A stretch of DNA of 64,000 nucleotides from Nonomuraea rubra (lineage in GTDB: Bacteria; Actinomycetota; Actinomycetes; Streptosporangiales; Streptosporangiaceae): contig NZ_JACHMI010000001.1 of the NCBI RefSeq assembly GCF_014207985.1, positions 4,075,001-4,139,000 of the forward strand, given 5' to 3'. Numbering within the stretch: the first letter of the stretch is position 1; each line of letters begins with the position of its first letter. The position numbers and the translations under genes were made by a program. The notes beneath the pieces were generated by a model. That model did no database searches and was not told the DNA's origin. It saw nothing but the letters and a program-made list of their open reading frames with translations. Shown piece after piece: positions 62,244 to 64,000 of the stretch.

Positions 62244-64000
62244 GTGACCATGCTTGACGCTGTCATGCCCACGCTCGGCGACACCTCCGCGGCTGCGGAA
62301 ACCCCCGCCGGCGAGCCGGGCCCGTCCGAGTTCGAGCTGCTCGGCCTGCCCAAGCCGCTCGTCAACGGGCTGGCCAAGCTGGGCTTCGACAGCCCGTTCC
62401 CCATTCAGAGCGCGACGATCCCCGACGTGCTCGCCGGCAACGACGTGCTCGGCCGCGGCCAGACCGGCTCCGGCAAGACGCTCGCGTTCGGCCTGCCCAC
62501 CATGGCCCGCATCGCCGGCGTGAGGCCCGCCCCCGGGCATCCCCGCGCGATGATCCTCGTCCCCACCCGTGAGCTCGCCCTCCAGGTGCACGACGCCCTC
62601 GAGCCCCTCGGCCGCGGCCTCGGCCTGCGCATGAAGGTCGTCGTCGGCGGCATGTCCATGGGCAAGCAGATCGAGGCGCTGCGGCGCGGCGTGGACGTCG
62701 TCATCGCCACCCCGGGCCGCCTCGGCGACCTGATCAGGCAGGGTGAGTGCTCGCTCGGCGACGTCGAGGTGAGCGTGCTCGACGAGGCCGACCACATGTG
62801 CGACCTCGGCTTCTTCCCCGTCGTCACCGACCTGCTCGCGCAGACGCCGGCCGACGGGCAGCGGCTGCTGTTCTCCGCCACGCTCGACGGCGACGTCGAC
62901 AAGCTGGTGCAGCGCTTCCTCAAGGACCCGATCACGCACTCCGTGGCCCCGGCAACCTCGCCGGTCGACACCATGGAGCACCACGTGATGCAGGTGACGC
63001 GCGACGACAAGTTCGACGTCACGGCCGAGATCGCCAACCGCGAGGGCCGTACCATCATCTTCGTCCGCACCCAGCACGGCGTGGACCGGCTGTGCAAGCA
63101 GCTGGCCAGGGTCGGCGTCAAGGCGGGCGGCCTGCACGGCGGCAAGCGCCAGAACCAGCGCACCCGCATCCTGTCGGAGTTCCGCGAGGGCTCCATCAAC
63201 GTGCTGGTCTGCACGGACGTCGCGGCCCGCGGCATCCACGTCGACAACATCAGCCTGGTGCTGCACGTCGACCCGCCGCAGGACCACAAGAGCTACCTGC
63301 ACAGGGGCGGCCGCACGGCCCGCGCCGGCGAGAAGGGCACGGTCGTCACGCTGGTGCTGCCGAACGAGCGCCGCTCGACCGACGCGCTCACCCGCCGCGC
63401 CGGGATCCACCCGTTCCGCCTGAAGGCCACGCCCGGCCACCCCAGGGTCGCCGAGGTGACCGGGGCCCGCGTGCCGAGCGGCGAGGCCATCCCCGTGTGG
63501 GAGCCGGACGTCCGCAAGCCGCTGCGTCCGCGCCGTGACGGCGGCGGCACGTCCGAGCGCCGCGGGCGCCGGGGCCGCCGCGACTTCGACGGCGAGCGCC
63601 GCCCGCGCCGCCACGACGACGGCGACCGCTCGTTCGACGACCGTCGCCCGCGCAGGCATGAGGACGGGGACCGCCCGTTCGCCGCTGGTGACGACCGTCG
63701 CCCGCGCCGGCACGAGGACGGCGACCGTCCGTTCAGCCCTGCCGGTGAGGACCGCCGGCCGCGCCGGCACGAGGACGGGGACCGCCCGTTCGCCGCCGGT
63801 GACGACCGTCGCCCGCGCAGGCACGGCGAGGGCGAGCGGCCGTTCGGGCGCACGCAGGAGCCGCGCACGTTCGGCGACGACCGCCGCCGTGACGGCAGGG
63901 GGCGCGGAGGCTATCGCTCCGACGACCGTCCCTTCCGCCAGGACGACCGTGGCGGCGACCGTGGTCCCCGCTACAACTCCGACCGTGGCCGCCCGTTCTC
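62244..64000 (+). CDS. DEAD-box RNA helicase with repeat-rich C-terminus (3' end outside window)
   Basis: 585 residues visible from GTG 62244 (ATG 62250 is possible); no stop before the window end. All motifs are present: Q (FPIQSATI), I (GQTGSGKT), Ia (VPTRELA), Ib (TPGR), II (DEAD), III (SAT), IV (IIFVRT), V (DVAARGIHV) and VI (HRGGRTARAG). The C-terminus after about residue 430 is basic and disordered, with 15-18-residue units DRRPRRHEDGDRPFAAG repeated about five times, then RGRGGY-type RGG segments. Such tails bind RNA and favour condensates or ribosome contact. Likely roles are ribosome assembly or mRNA decay, especially in the cold. The gene lies outside the suf operon, after a terminator. 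Confidence 0.93.
   Translation, partial: MTMLDAVMPTLGDTSAAAETPAGEPGPSEFELLGLPKPLVNGLAKLGFDSPFPIQSATIPDVLAGNDVLGRGQTGSGKTLAFGLPTMARIAGVRPAPGHPRAMILVPTRELALQVHDALEPLGRGLGLRMKVVVGGMSMGKQIEALRRGVDVVIATPGRLGDLIRQGECSLGDVEVSVLDEADHMCDLGFFPVVTDLLAQTPADGQRLLFSATLDGDVDKLVQRFLKDPITHSVAPATSPVDTMEHHVMQVTRDDKFDVTAEIANREGRTIIFVRTQHGVDRLCKQLARVGVKAGGLHGGKRQNQRTRILSEFREGSINVLVCTDVAARGIHVDNISLVLHVDPPQDHKSYLHRGGRTARAGEKGTVVTLVLPNERRSTDALTRRAGIHPFRLKATPGHPRVAEVTGARVPSGEAIPVWEPDVRKPLRPRRDGGGTSERRGRRGRRDFDGERRPRRHDDGDRSFDDRRPRRHEDGDRPFAAGDDRRPRRHEDGDRPFSPAGEDRRPRRHEDGDRPFAAGDDRRPRRHGEGERPFGRTQEPRTFGDDRRRDGRGRGGYRSDDRPFRQDDRGGDRGPRYNSDRGRPF
63595..63855 (+). repeat. Tandem 45-57-bp repeats encoding an RPRRHEDGDRPF tail
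   Basis: Five in-frame units of the form (D/E)RRPRRHEDGDRPF plus a short variable spacer (AAGD, SPAGE) fill this stretch. The nucleotide copies are highly similar, indicating recent expansion. Confidence 0.85.

Overview
The window is high-GC actinomycete chromosome. Most genes have strong GC third-position bias, several start at GTG or TTG, and short GTGA/ATGA overlaps are frequent. Actinobacteria-restricted genes (whiA, rbpA, opcA, an actinobacterial-type pgi, the sufR-suf operon) fix the phylum. The gene order uvrA-uvrC-rapZ-yvcK-whiA-gap-pgk-tpiA-secG, then pgl-opcA-zwf-pgi-tal-tkt-ctaB, ctaA and suf follows the conserved Streptomyces core block. The flavour of the proteins suggests a Streptosporangiales genus such as Nonomuraea; that is inference, as no rRNA marker is present.

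Layout. 0-10 kb: the 3' part of uvrA, a decayed DUF2306 gene, three tandem Rieske lipoproteins, uvrC, rapZ, yvcK and whiA. 10-15 kb: a small membrane protein, then gap-pgk-tpiA (lower glycolysis), secG and rbpA, closed by a strong terminator. 15-29 kb is accessory: a flavin oxidoreductase/amidohydrolase pair, an ACT-GNAT protein, a stand-alone Clp N-domain protein, a coiled-coil protein, a cell-surface sugar/lectin locus (20.5-26.5 kb), a short-chain dehydrogenase, a methyltransferase and an adenosine-deaminase-like enzyme. 29-38 kb: the pentose-phosphate operon tkt-tal-pgi-zwf-opcA-pgl on the minus strand. 38-42 kb: heme O synthase, a PrsW-like protease, a DUF218 protein and heme A synthase. 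42-50 kb: a tightly overlapping eight-gene operon for hydroxyproline catabolism with a terminal GntR regulator. 50-55.5 kb: EamA and MFS exporters and an ABC exporter. 55.5-62 kb: sufR-sufBD-Rieske-sufC-sufS-sufU-sufT. 62-64 kb: a DEAD-box helicase cut by the window end.

How the parts work together. The gap-pgk-tpiA and tkt...pgl operons supply central carbon flux and NADPH. ctaB and ctaA make heme A for cytochrome oxidase. The suf operon makes Fe-S clusters, and the sequence ahead of it carries an IdeR-like iron box plus an exact match to the mycobacterial SufR site. The 42-50 kb operon looks able to degrade both trans-4- and trans-3-hydroxy-L-proline. It sits, with three exporter genes, inside a core block where ctaA and the ABC transporter/suf genes would otherwise be close, so it is probably an insertion.

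The best leads are the dual hydroxyproline operon with repeat-expanded enzymes, the lectin/glycosyltransferase locus with a degenerate GT2 domain fused to a GT-C membrane domain, a two-codon leader peptide plus hairpin before an MFS exporter, a DasR-like site before gap, and the regulatory sites before sufR. No tRNA, rRNA, CRISPR array or transposase was recognised.
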